Source: Epiperipatus broadwayi
Taxonomy: Eukaryota; Onychophora; Udeonychophora; Euonychophora; Peripatidae
Assembly (NCBI GenBank): GCA_028023455.1
Contig: JAQFVV010007236.1
Span: forward strand, 60,901-124,900
Length of the DNA stretch: 64,000 nucleotides
Reading direction: 5' to 3'
The translations under genes and the position numbers were made by a program. Positions 12,294 through 24,849 of this stretch are shown here, piece after piece (position 1 is the first letter of the stretch; each line of letters begins with the position of its first letter). The notes beneath the pieces are model-generated. The model had not been told where the DNA came from. It made no database searches and saw only the letters and a program-made list of their open reading frames with translations.

Positions 12294-13225
12294 AAAGATG
12301 ATTATTTATTGGGTTCTTAAATTGTTTCTTGGCTAAGTAAAAAATAATTCAGTTTTGTCAATTGTGAAATTGTTGTGCTTATCTTGCTACTTGTTTACTC
12401 CAATGTCACAGATTGTATCAACAATTTTTATGCTCTTATTTCACATTATTCATTATCAAACATTTCATGAAAAACAAAGTTGTGATTATTACTTGGTTTT
12501 AAATATAATATTTGTAAAAATCATTATCAAAAAGAATAAAATATCTAAATATAATCCACTTCTGTTAAGATAGATTTTAAATGTAAGTTTGGGGAGTCAT
12601 GTGATGTTTTGATTTGGTATATATTATCTAAATATCTTATCTCTTTCTTGTCAACTTTTTTTGTTGTTGTTGAAACAAACTTATGTTTCTGAATTTGTCA
12701 CATGAAAATTATAGTTTATTTTATTAATCTGAATTCTTTAATTTAATTTAAAACTTTAAATGTATATTCTATATAGCTTATAAAAATTAAAAATAATTGA
12801 ATCCATCACTTGCAAGGTCATGTGATGATAAATTATTGGAAGTGACAGCCTATGTTCACTCCAGAAAACATTTCTTTCAAGATTGCCTTTCTAATACTGC
12901 ATTAAACTGCCTGTGAGTATTAATAATGTTAAAAAAAAGTCTTAAGCAATGGTAAAGTATTGCTGCTGATAACCGAATACTATTAATTGGTTATAATATT
13001 CGTTTGCTTCTTACTCAAACAGACTTAAAGCAAAATCTTCATATTGAAGCAATCGATATTTTGACTGCTACAATATTCATGCATAAATGTATAAATGAGC
13101 ATACAAATGCTTTGATATGTAATCAATTGTTACTCATATTAAAATAATTTCAAGTTAAATGCATTATATTTATTTAATAAGCTTATCAAGCTTTTTAAAA
13201 TTGTAAATATTAAATATAAAATTAT
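12294..13225. other. AT-rich stretch, nothing recognised
   Basis: It follows the right TSD of RTE copy A. It could be the continuation of the Penelope-like relic on the minus strand, but I could not identify RT motifs in any frame. Confidence 0.4.
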
Positions 13226-13352
13226 ATAGTCGAATGGCTTTATTGCATGAGAATTCATAAAAAGCTTGAGTGCCAGAAATGATAGCACTAACATTGATTT
13301 TAGGACCCTATATACCAAAATTGGCACTCTACCATTGTGCTAAACTGCACAG
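13226..13352 (-). mobile_element. tRNA-derived SINE (family 2), copy a
   Basis: On the minus strand, TTTAGCACAATGGTAGAGTG fits a tRNA A box (TRGCNNARYGG). Some 35 bases on, a weak B-box region follows (GGTCCTAAAATC). Copy b at 46.2 kb has the same arrangement with a better B box. RNA polymerase III SINE; heavily diverged, and the ends are approximate. Confidence 0.5.
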
Positions 13353-13626
13353 GGTAATATAATATTTATTATCTATGTTCAACCAATGTCAAATTTTTGA
13401 ATTTTCCAAAATTGAATAACTATTATTATTATTTTAAAAATTTCATACTACAAATTAAGATTTTTAATTTCAAGCTTTTAAAAAAAAAAAAAACAGAAAG
13501 CAAAGAACTAACAACTTAAATTTAAAAATAATTTTATTAATTAGTAATCATTAGTTTGAAAAAAAATAATTTTGAATAAAAACAACTAAAAGAGTTTTCT
13601 AGTAAAGTATAATATTAATTTGTTTA

Positions 13627-13766
13627 AATTAGTTAGAACTTGTCAAGCATTGTTAGCCGAGAGGTCATCGCAGCTGCCTTGCAAGAAAGTAGTTATCTGC
13701 AGACAGTTGTGGGTTCACCTCCTGACAGATGCTATGACATAAGAAAAAAAAAATTAGTTAGAACTT
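13627..13766 (+). mobile_element. tRNA-derived SINE (family 1), copy a, with 15-bp TSD
   Basis: The SINE body (13642-13751) is flanked by the perfect duplication aattagttagaactt (13627-13641, 13752-13766). It begins gtcaagcattgttagccgag, holding the A box (TTAGCCGAGAGGTC), and has a B box in GGGTTCACCTCC. It ends atgctatgacataag with an A-run. The same head and tail occur at 24.8, 39.8 and 58.2 kb. The intact TSD shows LINE-type insertion. Confidence 0.85.
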
Positions 13767-13854
13767 AAAAACATTTGTTTGTAAAAACCATATAATACTA
13801 AATCATCCATGCATTTTACTACTGCTACACAATGCTTTACTTACCAATCTCTTT

Positions 13855-13905
13855 TACAGGTTACAGTTTTGATTGCCCAGCAATCTTCTTCAGAACTACA
13901 ACATA
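13855..13905 (-). ncRNA. Hammerhead-like motif, family 3 (13.88 kb)
   Basis: Minus strand: CTGAAGA, then a perfect 6-bp helix GATTGC-TGG-GCAATC, then AAAAC-T-GTA. This matches hammerhead core I, helix II, core II (G12 changed to A), a minimal helix III and a GTA cleavage triplet. Helix I is poor, so this copy is probably dead. Confidence 0.45.
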
Positions 13906-14399
13906 ATACAAACATATAAATATACATGAACATATAATTTACATTCTATATATACATCTTATAACCATCATCTATTTATTACCTTTTAAATATTATATAA
14001 TTTTTTACCTTTTTTTTACATTCTATATTTATTAATTAAAAACTTCCTGTACATAAATATTCTATTTTTATTCTTTATTTTATTTTATTCTTATAATATT
14101 TAACTCTAACTTAATATCTTTTATATTTTACATTATTATTATTCATTTTACTAACAATCATTATTTATAATTTATTCATTCAATAATTTATAATCTATTT
14201 TAATTTATAATATTATTATTTTAAACACATTTTAACCCACCTTTTATATCTACTAATTTATGTTTGTAAAAACATAAACTAAAAATATTATTTCATACCA
14301 CAAACAAAAAATAATAATAATCTAAAACTGAAACATTAAGTAGCAAAAAAATTATAATTATACTCCTTACTTTAAACACTTTTTATTGCAAATTTTTGT

Positions 14400-14450
14400 A
14401 AATAAACTGACATTTTGACAGTCCTACAATCTTCTTCAGAGCTATGATAC
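14400..14450 (-). ncRNA. Hammerhead-like motif, family 3 (14.43 kb)
   Basis: Minus strand: helix I AGCT/AGTT around CTGAAGA, a helix II of GATTG/CTGTC with one mismatch, then AAAAT-GTC. The usual GAAA core reads AAAA. The fold is otherwise a type I hammerhead with a GTC site. Confidence 0.45.
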
Positions 14451-14460
14451 ATTAATAAAT

Positions 14461-15240
14461 AAAATAGTAAGAATAAAACAATACGAAACAAATAAATAAT
14501 TAGACAAATAATGAATGAATAAAATAAAGAATAAGCAGATCAAAATATAGACGAAATAAAAATACAAAAATATATAATATAAACAAAGTAAATAAAACAT
14601 CAAGATCAATTAAAATATATACAATATATATATGGATATTTATGTCTGTATACATATTCATAAATATTTGTTAATTTATATATATCTTATTATTTTTAAT
14701 ATCCCCTAACTATTATTGCTTATTATAAAGTAATTTAATTATAAAACAATAATCTTATAATTTGTGACCTTATTTTTATATGATTTTATATTGTGCCCTT
14801 ATCTATAGGTCATAATAAGGTAGAATGGTCAATTGCTAAAAAATTTTAAATTTTAAAATACGTTTGTGTAATATATTGATAATTGTATCATCGATTAGAT
14901 TTTATAGTACAATTTAAGGCTGAAAAATACCTGGTATATAAAAGTGTAATGGATTATTTAAAAAAAAAAAAAAACAGTTAAATAAAGCTTAATTATATCC
15001 TTGCTTATGGTTGTAAAAGCTGGCCATATAAAATAATACAGCTATAAATAGTTAAAAGTATATTAACAATTCAATTGTAATGTTTTAAAACTAATAAATT
15101 AAATAAACGCTATATGTAATATTATAATTATAATTAATATTCAAATTTAATCTAATATATTTTAAAATAAACTTTGGGATGGTGAGAATTATATTTAGTT
15201 CTACATTTTTAAATTATTTTCCAAATTTTTGTAAAATATA
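14461..15240. other. AT-rich stretch, nothing recognised
   Basis: Low-complexity A/T sequence with dinucleotide runs. No coding or RNA signal. Confidence 0.45.
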
Positions 15241-18200
15241 TCAGTTTTGGTAATTTAGACCGAGACGTAAATTAAAAAAAAAAAAAAAAAATCATCTGAT
15301 AAAGTTAGTAATCATGTGACTGTATATTATATACCTTCACACACACGCTTGTTAGAATATAATAATAAAGTTTGTGAATTATAAAACTAAATGTAATTGC
15401 TATCTATCGTTAAAGTAAAAGTTGAAATATTAAATGTTATTTTAATAATTGTTTTAAAGTTTAAATAATTTTGATAAAACTATAATTGAGTTTAAAAAAT
15501 ACTATTCTAAGTAATATTTTAAAACATGACGTCATAAATTCTTTATTTTAAAAAGTTTAATCTATTATAAAACTAAAAATGTGTAAATTTGTTCGCGCTA
15601 AAAAAAGTCATTAACCAATCAATGGAGGTATTTTAGCAGACGAAAAAATAGGAATTAGACGGAGCGGGAGAAGGAATGTGTAAGTAAAGGAAGGAGGAAC
15701 ATATATTTTTAGCTGTATAAGATCGTAAGCTAGAAAAGTGTTATAATTTAAAAATTTTTGTATTTATTTTAAAAGTTTTGTTTTAAAATATAATATTTTG
15801 AACTGCCTTTAAATGGAAGGCTAATTTAAAAGATTTCTTGCCAGGATTTTTATTCAAGTTTAGCCGAAACCTTGCAGTAAAAATGGAAATACTACAGAAA
15901 AAAGTACCTAAAAGTATTGATAAAGTAAAAATAATTGTAAAGTGCCTTGAATACAGTTTATTTGTGATCAACCAGAAAATCATTAGAACTCAGATAAATA
16001 TAATTTGGACATTATACAGAAAACTTAAAAGAAAAGTTATTTGCCGTCAGGAAAAATTATGACGCACAATTTTAAAAGGCTACTCCGAAGTTTTTTTTTT
16101 ATTCTTCTCTATGGAAAAATTAAGATGCGTATATCATAAAGAAAAAATTATGTAAAAGTTATAATGGAGAAAGAATGTTTGTCTTTTTAAAGGAAACATT
16201 ACAAAGTATATAGTACCAGAATTTTAAAAGAAGGAAAAAAGTTACAGAATAATAATATGAAAGAGCTATGGTGTTTTTATGAAAAAGGAACCGAAAAACT
16301 TTCTCTAAGAAGAATTAAAAATATTATAAAGTGTTCATTAGAGAAATGCTTAATAAAGATAAAGATTTGGAAAATATAAATCTAATTTACTTAATGAAAT
16401 GAATCCATGGAAACAGAAAAGTTTTATTGAATATTTAAATCAAAGTACTGAGAAGATGCATCGTAAAAGTCGCGCGGGAGAAAATATTAGCAAGAAATAT
16501 TAGAAGAGAATATTTAGAAGTTTTCTTTACGGGATTAACTAATATCATAATTAATAATTGTATTAAATATTATAAAAACCAAGGATTATCATTCAGGAAT
16601 ATTTATTGAACGAAGTAATATTTGTTTTACCTTAAAATTGAACAAGCAGGGAGAGGAACATTAAGTGAATGGAAAAGAAATGATAAACAATTTTTTTTTT
16701 GGCTTTAGTATGAACGGTTTTTCAGGAAAATTTGATGAAGGAGTACAGTAAATATAGTTTGAATATTTTTTACTAATTTATTTTAAAATATAAAATGTTA
16801 TGTGAGATTAGGGAAAACATAAAACATAAATTTAGTAATATTAAAATTTAAATATAATAGCTTGATAAAATTATAGAAATAGTGTTTAAAATAAAGTGTA
16901 TGGATGTGAATCTTATATCTACAAGGATCAAATGGATGGTGAAGCCTACGGAACGCGATCGAGGAGATAAAGGTCGTTTGGTAATTTTAATAGTTATTTA
17001 TAATGCATAATGTATTTTTTTTAGATCATCTATTGACCTAAGAATGAAGTGTGAAAGTCTTAATTATATGTACACATTTTATGCAACATTTTAACATATA
17101 ATGAGATAGGAGTAATTCGGAATATGCATGCAACAATTTATTTAAAGTATATTAATAATATAATTTAACAGAACAATTGTGTGATTCTTTTGAACTTTCA
17201 TGTGATAAAGTATTCAGATATTTAAATAGTTTGTATATGATTAAATATACGGAGGAAAGTAGTAAAAAGATTTTCTTATAGAACAGTGGAATAGTTTTAA
17301 AATATCAATGAATTTTATTATTGTTAGTAATGCAGATATGTATTTGTCGATGTACAGTATAGAAAAAATCTTGAGAAATAAGATCGGATAGTGACTTGGA
17401 AGTACTAGTGGAGAGGAAACCAAGATGATGTGTTTTTTTATAAGAAATAGGAAAATATAAGGGATTTGGATCATATTTAGTTTTGTGTGATTTAGTATAG
17501 TTAACAAAGTCCTATGACTGAACACATATGGTTTGGACAGTGTTTTGCATATCTTTAAACTTTTGATGTTAGAATAAAGCTGAAGAAATAGCTTTAGCAT
17601 CGTTCCTATGATAGAGGTTGGTAGACAGGTAAAGGTCACTCCTCTATAGTGTCTTTTAATTCACTGTGCCATGATTGTCAAGGTATATGACGAATAATAT
17701 TCTAGTTGTATTTTGATCCTATGCATCTATCTTCGCTATCCTTATTTCATGAACCTGCATCGGTCAGAAAGATATTTTCAAAGAAATAATGAATAAAATA
17801 GAACCGAAGATATGTTATCGTTTATATAAGAATAGTTTATTTGCTTGAATGTATAGAATTGTATAACTTTAAGATTGAAAGTCCAAAATATCATAAAGAG
17901 AGAAAAAATCATATAATACATTGTAAAATTAATTCAGAAATGAATATAAGATTTTGAAAAGAAATCTAAACCAAGTATTTTAAAAGTGATAATAAAATTT
18001 GAATGAATTTTTTAAATATTAATGTTGAAGGGAATGAGTATTGCATATTTATCAAGAGAAAATTCAATAAGGTATAATAAACATATACTTGTGCATGGTA
18101 TATTAATAGTTATAATTATATCATCCAAAGTAAGGCTTGAATGAGAATATTAGGATTAATAAACATCGGATAATGAATAATAAAAACCTAATACCGAATG

Positions 18201-19270
18201 TAGAATAGTGTTTTGACTTTGTAAGATTCCATACAACCAATACGAAACTAAATTTTATTATTTTGTAGAATTTTATTACGAATGTAAATTTTGTAAAAAA
18301 TGTAAATTTAATAATATTAGGGATGAAAAGTGTTTGTGATAATCATATAAGAAATGCATTTTGTAATAAGCTAACCATAATAATAAATCAAGTAATAATA
18401 CTGTATTTTCTTAAGTGTTAAAAAATAAGATTTAACTAGGAAAAGTAAATAATATTTTGATTTCATTTTATAAACTAATAAACTAAGTTGAGATATGAGA
18501 ATAAGGGATATCCAATGTATATAGTGTAAAAATATTGTTAATTTATTTATGTTGTTAATAAACTTTGTTTTAAATTTGTTTTAAAGTTTTGTGTCCGAGT
18601 TGTTATTTCTCCACATGGATGCATGAAATCACGATACATTTATAATTGAAACAGACATATGAGTTTTGCACAGAAGGTAAACATAAAAGTGTTATAAGAA
18701 TTTTGAGAATTTATTGGTATGTTAAAATTAAAAGATCATAATTTTATATTATTTATTGGTCATAAGTCGGTTGCCACAATATTACATTAAATTATATGCT
18801 AATGTTGCCACACGTATTCTGTTGTCAGATTATTAAAATATTACCACGTACGTATTTATTTATTTCATTTAGGAAGAAATAAGATTATATTATATTATTA
18901 TTGTTATTATTATTTTTTATTATTATTAGTTGCTGTGTAGTAGATTATGACATAAAATTCCCTTTTCATATTTTACTACCGTAATTTTAAATCAGTTAGA
19001 ATACAATTTATGAACCTGAGATTTTATTTATTTTGCTTCATTTTATTTAATTAAGCTAGATTCTTGTTATAAAGAAGATTAAGATATGATTATTATTTTA
19101 ATCGTAGTGAATAGAGCTCAGAAAGTCGTAATAATACTATGAGTTAGTTATTTGGTATAGTAAAAAAGGGGGATGGTGTTCTTATGCCATTGAGGTAGTA
19201 TCGTGTGGATAATGGCTCAATGTAGTCTATCTCGTTCCCTGTATTGTCACTCCAGGTCTCATGAAAATAG
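15241..19270. other. CpG-containing block without genes
   Basis: This stretch keeps more CG dinucleotides and G-runs than its surroundings (gaccgagacg near 15260, agacggagcgggag near 15656, gtcgcgcggg near 16470, ggaacgcgatcgagg near 16948). No frame exceeds about 130 codons and none resembles a family I know. An AATAAA followed by ttgtgtccgagttgttattt (about 18555-18608) looks like the downstream part of an LTR or a transcript end. It may be a younger long element or a non-coding transcription unit. Confidence 0.35.
18886..18931. repeat. TTA microsatellite
   Basis: Imperfect run of tta/ttg triplets interrupted by one T-run. Confidence 0.8.
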
Positions 19271-19728
19271 TAAATATTTGTTAATTCATTTTAAAATTGA
19301 ACCGTATTTGTATTTTAAAATTAGAGCTAGTAATCATTTTAATTAATGCTGAATATTTCATTTATTTATTTGTTAACTGAGCTAGAACCCATAATATTCA
19401 TAATAAACAGTATATTTTGGGGTGAGGATGCGCGGGGGGAGGTTAGAATATATATAATATTGTTGTAGCTTTTAAATATTTTCTATTTATTTTTGAATTG
19501 CATAAAATATTTACCATGTTTTTTTAATTCTCTATTATTAATAAACAATCTATATTTATCTATTTACTCAACTAATACAAATCATAAATATTATAACTAT
19601 TTCACTTTTAATAAGATTTTAAAAAACATTTTTCTTTGAAATTTTAATTATCTTAATGAAAAAATACCTGAGTGGATGCCTTTGTACATATGTATGATGA
19701 TATTTTTAATACATATATTTAATTATAG

Positions 19729-19790
19729 GGGATTTGAACACAGACTTTCAAGCTCCCTTCCGCTATTCACAATCCCCTATAATTACAGCT
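19729..19790. repeat. Terminal fragment of hammerhead repeat family 2
   Basis: ggggatttgaacacagactt followed by tcaagctcccttc matches the outer end of the family 2 foldback at 38.89 kb (ggagatttaaaccc, tcaagctcccttcag). Only the end is present; no ribozyme core. Confidence 0.55.
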
Positions 19791-19799
19791 AAACTCCAA

Positions 19800-20399
19800 G
19801 TATATAAAGTATATATTTTTGTTCAAACAATATATATATTTACACATTTATCTAAAAAGTTTAACATATCTAAAAAGACAACTTGTCCATAGAATCATAG
19901 AATAATGGAATTAAATTTTAAAAGAATGGATGTTGGGAAGGCAGAGATAGCTGAAAATTTGGGTGAATTAGGATTTTTACACAATTTCTTTACAACAAAA
20001 TTATTCATATGCATCAATTAGTAAAAAAAATATTAAATATTCTTATCATATATTCTATAAAAATATGTACAAATGTGATCAAATAAAATGGTTATTAAAA
20101 ATCAAGCCTAAAAAATATTAAAATAAATATATATATATTAAAAAAAATTGTAGATTTGCTCTTAGTAAAATTTTGATTAATATGTGCTCTAACTAATTCA
20201 GAATATTTATGTAAAAATGTCATACTATATTCATGTGTCAAACAATTTTTGAAGGAAAAGTTATGTTTGAATGTGAAATGTTAGACAAAATGTATAACCA
20301 TCTCATTTAATTGACCATTGAAAGATTATCATTATGGAAATAAAATTTATCCTAATTATAAAACAACACATTTCATACTCTCTAAATGAGATGTGTTTT
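19800..20399. other. AT-rich stretch, nothing recognised
   Basis: No coding frame or repeat seen. Confidence 0.4.
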
Positions 20400-20570
20400 G
20401 TTTTTTGCGATATAAGCCTATAAACATCACATGATCACTATTTCTTATGCTTGCTCTTAACTGTTATTAAAACAGGCTAAACTCTCTATACATATTGCCA
20501 CTCAGTGCAAGCCAGAGTAATCAATGGATGCCAGAAGGCTTGTAAATAAAATCTCCATCTAGTGCCTACT

Positions 20571-20623
20571 CATCCAATATCCCCAGACTATTTTCTGGCT
20601 TGTGGCCTTCATCAGTGAAAAGG
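20571..20623 (-). ncRNA. Hammerhead ribozyme motif, family 1 copy 1, left arm
   Basis: Minus strand: CTGATGA (20609-20615), helix II GGC-CACAA-GCC, GAAA (20592-20595), then A-TA-GTC with cleavage expected after the C at 20586. Helix I pairs TTTTCA with TGGGGA, mostly through G-U pairs. The base after GAAA is A where other copies have C, so helix III is lost. Confidence 0.6.
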
Positions 20624-20786
20624 ATACTGAAGTGAATTCAGACCTATATGATTATATAAGCTGATGAGCTTGGATTGAAAATATTATAGTGTTTTCAATT
20701 TAAGTCTGTTTTTCAGTTAAGTAGAGATAAAAGGTGACTGCTGTAGGGTTGCATTAGATCCTAAGGTCTAGGTGCAGTGCTCTCAG

Positions 20787-20845
20787 ATCCAAGGCTCCTC
20801 ACTGACGAAGGCCACAAGCCAGAAAATAGTCTGAGGATATTGAAT
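20787..20845 (+). ncRNA. Hammerhead ribozyme motif, family 1 copy 1, right arm
   Basis: Plus strand: helix I TCCTCA/TGAGGA (6 of 6 pairs; one is A-U where other copies have G-U), an internal loop, then ATCCAA/TTGAAT (5 of 6). CTGACGA at 20802-20808, helix II GGC-CACAA-GCC, GAAA at 20822-20825, GTC at 20829-20831. The base after GAAA is A instead of C, weakening helix III. Confidence 0.7.
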
Positions 20846-20929
20846 GAGTAGGCACTAGATGGAGATTTTATGCATGGAGCCTTCTGGCATTCATTGATTA
20901 CTCTGGCTTACACTGTTTTTTGCGATATC

Positions 20930-22211
20930 CTATTTGTAAAAATTATATTTAATGCACTCAGTGATTACGTGAAAAGTTTGTAATGTATTCAAAATAATCT
21001 GTGAAAGTAATATAAATATGATGCGATGTATATACAAATATTTTTGAAAGAAATAAAATATGCTACTCATCTTTTATGCGAATAATGATGAAGTGAATTT
21101 TTTAAAATGAATTATTTTAATGATGGCTTAAGAAGACTCAAAAATATAACAAATTAAAAATAAATTGTAAAATACTTTAGAAAACTAATATTTTACTATA
21201 AAATTTTTCTTTGTTTTTGGTTAAACTTAAAAATTAAATTTACTCACTTATAATGTAATTAATAAAAGAATGTTCAATCTTTAAAATATCTTCAAATTCA
21301 TGTCACAAGAGAATATGAAACTTTTATTGTTCATATGGTTTAGTCATGTGTAAAATGTTTCACCTATAAAATGTGAATTAAAAACAAAACAGAATTATCT
21401 TACTTTAATTTTACATCTAGAGGATGTTAATGCAATGAATGATATTATCAAACTAAAAAATCAATGAATGGGAGTGTTACTATGGACTTAATTGTAGAAT
21501 TTAAAAAAAAAAAATTTGCATAACTATTTTACATGATAATGAGGTGAATTACTTATAGTACTTTTTTTTAATAATATTAAGATATTTAAACATCAGACAT
21601 CCAATTTGTTTTTATATGGTAGAAATGTTTCTGAAAAAATCCATATTAAACAAACAACACATTATTCAGATTGAAAAATGGAAGATTAATTCCAGACCTT
21701 AAATACCAATAAAAATAGTTCAATAAAAATGATTAATAAAATAGAATATGCTGATATGTTAAAATTTTAATTTTGTTTTTATATGTTTTCAGGTGTGTTT
21801 TTTTAATTTCATAAACTTATTAAGACAATATACATATATATTATTTTTATCAATAATGGTCATTAATTTTTCTCACATTTTTTGCAAACTATTGTTTTTT
21901 TTAATTTCAATAATATTTGTAATATATTATTATTATTTCTATTTACACTTTTTTGTATCTATTATTAAAAATACTGAAATTTTATATTTTATTGTTTTTA
22001 TTCCTACAATTCAACCCCTTTCATGCAGATAATTTTCAGAAATATTAAATGCACATCATGTTTATTATCCTTGAAGATAATCTGCAAATACAAGGTTAAA
22101 ACATAAGAATAAAAATAATATAAAACAAAACAAAAATCATGTTTTCAATAACAAATACAAAAAAAAAAGGATAAACGAAAATGACATAAATATATAAATA
22201 TTAAGTATAAC
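20930..22211. other. AT-rich stretch, nothing recognised
   Basis: Low-complexity sequence up to the start of RTE copy C. The T-rich plus-strand frame near 21793-22032 is hydrophobic only because of composition. Confidence 0.4.
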
Positions 22212-24310
22212 TGCAGAAAAAAGTTTATTGTTAATTGAAAAGAGACTCTTTGATTCGGCTTTGAGACCCCTTAGCATTCCTGTAATTTTCAGTCATTATT
22301 ATTATGTAATTATTCATATGATAGATGAGTATAGCAGGATTGGTCACCAACATGTACTAACAAGCATGAAAAATTTAATGGCTTTTTACTTCTGGGTTTA
22401 AAATTAAAAACCATTATAGCCTTTCTTATCAATTGCCTTATAATTCATAACTGGAACTACAGTTAAATTTTCTTGAAAACAGAATGAATGTATGTATGAT
22501 TAATCTTCATTTTTAAATATTTACAATCATGAGAGACAAAATTAAGTCATACTCCTTATTTTCAGGAAACTGTAAAGTCATTAGTCAAGAACAGGGATTG
22601 ATGACTATATATAGAGGATATTAAAAAATTCCTGATTGTGGATTCAGACTACCAGTGAATGTCTTTTATTTAACTACCTATAAATGCAGATTACTGTGAA
22701 GGAAAACTGCATGAAATAGAAGAACTATTTAATATTAAATGAGTCATGACTGGACTTTTTGGAGATAGAAGAAAAGACAAGTAAACAATTGATTTAAAAA
22801 GTTAATATGTACTGTACTACTAAAACCCAAATATTGTAAAACAGAAATGTGTGAATCACTTTAAATGAAAAAACAACATTATGGATATTGATGATATAAC
22901 AGGAAGAATAGCAAGATTAATTATTCAACTTAATGAAAGATATCAAATGTAGATAACCCAGCTTTACGTTTAAACAAGTAATTGTTATAGGATTTTTATA
23001 TAGATATGCAAAATTATTTTGACCAGACCAAAACAATATTTTAAAATTGTCAATTGAAAAATGAAAGTGCTATGGTTAAATAAGATTATAATGATGGAAA
23101 TGAGAGAGGATATGGACTTGTGAAGATCACAGAAAAACTGTATACTACAAATTCTTTCTGTGAAAAAATTACTAAATGGCAATGAAACCAACCAAATGAA
23201 GGTACAGCAGAATTGGATATTTTGATTAACAGAAAATTGTGATATTCTTAATAAATTCAATAGAGGAAGAGATCATTGATTAGTGAGAAGAAGATACAAA
23301 AAAAGCCATTATTAACAATTGATATTTCTAACTTCAGAAATACTCTAATAAATTTAATTTAGAACTTGCTTATCGTTTTAAAATGTTTACAGATTTTGAG
23401 GATAGTTTAATTAAGATCAATAAAAAAATTAATATTAAAAACAACAACAAAAATAGCTGGTACAAAAAAGCAGCAATTTATCAATAAATTTTCAATTGAG
23501 ACAAAATAATGTATGAAGAAAAGAATATGAAAATATTTTTAAACGATCTATTAAGAAGAAGTGAATATTTGGAATTCTATAAAATGTTATGAAAAAGAGT
23601 TAATACTAAGAAAATATAAATATGAATTGTCATTGAAAACAAAATTATAAAACAGTATTTTTGAATGGAAAGAAAAGTTAGTTCAACAATAAGTAAATTG
23701 AAATGTTTAATAAAATGAGGTATAACATCATGAAATATATCTAAAAGTTTTATCGATAATTATATGGTAATAAAAAAAAAGATAACTACTACAATTAATA
23801 CATCTTCTGAATTGCCTAAGGTTTTAAATGAAAAGATATATAATTAAATCTAAGACAAAGAGAAAGACTCCAAGAAATAATGGAATTATTACTGATATCT
23901 TGAAAACTGGTGATTGGCAACATATTGATATTTAAGGAAGGTGATTAAAAAGTTATTAGAAATTATAGACCTATTATCTTTTATTAATTCTCTACAAAAT
24001 TTTTACTAAGCTAATATATAATTCATCTACAGTGAGCTTTGGATTCAAATCAATCAAAAGAACATGCTGGATTTGAAAGTGGTTTCAGCACAATGGATCG
24101 CAACCAAATATTGAAAGAGGTTAGAGAAATGACCAAGGAATGTGATTTGCCTCTATATTTTGAATTTATAGATTACATATAGGTAATTGATTTTATAAAC
24201 AAAGCTTTGAATCATCAAATTATAGATCTGAAATCTTGTTATATTTTAAAGAATATTTATTAAAATGCAAGAGCAATGATTAAGTTATGTGATGACACGA
24301 AAAAAAATTA
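22212..24310 (+). pseudogene. RTE-clade LINE, copy C, decayed and lacking its 3' end
   Basis: It starts gcagaaaaaagtttattg, matching the 5' end of copies A and B, and follows copy B through the leader, the endonuclease (ggaagaatagcaagattaat near 22900) and the start of the RT (acatgctggatttgaaag near 24060). Recognisable identity fades near 24310, before the FADD motif, so the 3' half was deleted or has diverged beyond recognition. It carries many stops and indels and is older than copies A and B. Confidence 0.75.
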
Positions 24311-24319
24311 TCAAGGACA

Positions 24320-24775
24320 ATTTCAATGCATTATGAACTGGTAATATACAATTACTCAAGCTTTCTATAGATGGCAGAATAGGAAACTGCTTTTCATTTC
24401 TCATGCATATATATAATTAAGTAAGCAGAATTAAAATACATATTGTTCTAGATAAATACCACTTTAATGTTCTAGGAATTATTTTAGAGTGAAAATTGCA
24501 ATGACAAAACAATCTTTTTGATAAGATTTTTAGAGAGAAAAAACTCTTCCATTTTAGTTTATTCTATCCAGCTAGTATGGCAATCAGTCAGACTGGCTAA
24601 ACTCAAATAGTTCTTCACCCCTTTAAAATTCTTATTTATACAGTATAAAATTTGGTGCTTGAACAACCAATTTATTTTATTTTAATTAAGGATAGGATTA
24701 TTTTGTGTCCTTTAAAAATTATATTTAAAATGAAGTTTATTAAATATTTGTTTGAAGTATAGTTTTTTATATAGC
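24320..24775. other. AT-rich stretch, nothing recognised
   Basis: It may hold the eroded remainder of RTE copy C, but I could not align it. Confidence 0.35.
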
Positions 24776-24847
24776 AAAAACAATCAGACTGGCCTGGGTT
24801 CGCTTCCCGGTCAACACTTTGACATATATAAAAAAAAAACAATCAGA
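24776..24847 (+). mobile_element. tRNA-derived SINE (family 1), copy b, 5'-truncated
   Basis: Only the 3' half is present: ctgggttcgcttcccggtca (B box GGTTCGCTTCC), then acactttgacatata and an A-run. A 13-bp duplication, aaaaacaatcaga, flanks it (24776-24788, 24835-24847). 5' truncation with an intact TSD is typical of LINE-driven insertion. Confidence 0.8.
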
Positions 24848-24849
24848 GG

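Larger units (their letters stand above)
13790..14460 (-). repeat. Two diverged copies of hammerhead repeat family 3
   Basis: Two minus-strand segments near 13.85-13.91 and 14.40-14.45 kb share GCTCTGAAGAAGATTG-like cores. The first lies next to ttactactgctacacaatgc, which also recurs near 52.65 kb. Between them is low-complexity AT sequence (ttattttattcttataatat and similar). Confidence 0.5.
20414..20914. mobile_element. Hammerhead foldback element, family 1, copy 1 (14-bp TSD)
   Basis: A 501-bp insert between perfect 14-bp duplications, gttttttgcgatat (20400-20413, 20915-20928). After a unique head (aacatcacatgatc, ttatgcttgctc) the element folds back on itself. An arm of about 130 bp containing cagagtaatcaatggatgcc and ccaatatccccagac returns as its reverse complement near 20765-20910. 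The two arms surround a loop of about 150 bp. Each arm carries a hammerhead motif, so the motifs lie on opposite strands. It codes for no protein, so it must have been moved by proteins made elsewhere. The long TSD suggests a retroelement enzyme rather than a DNA transposase. Confidence 0.8.

Noticed and set aside
15783-16062. Overlapping 66- and 74-codon frames on opposite strands
   Set aside because: They are mutual shadows and neither resembles a known family.
17241-17639. 132-codon minus-strand frame
   Set aside because: Leucine/isoleucine-rich product of AT composition; no motif, no supporting context.
20670-20690. CTGATGAG followed by GAAA inside the loop of the 20.4-kb foldback
   Set aside because: The bases between the two cores do not form a helix II and no cleavage triplet follows; taken as chance.
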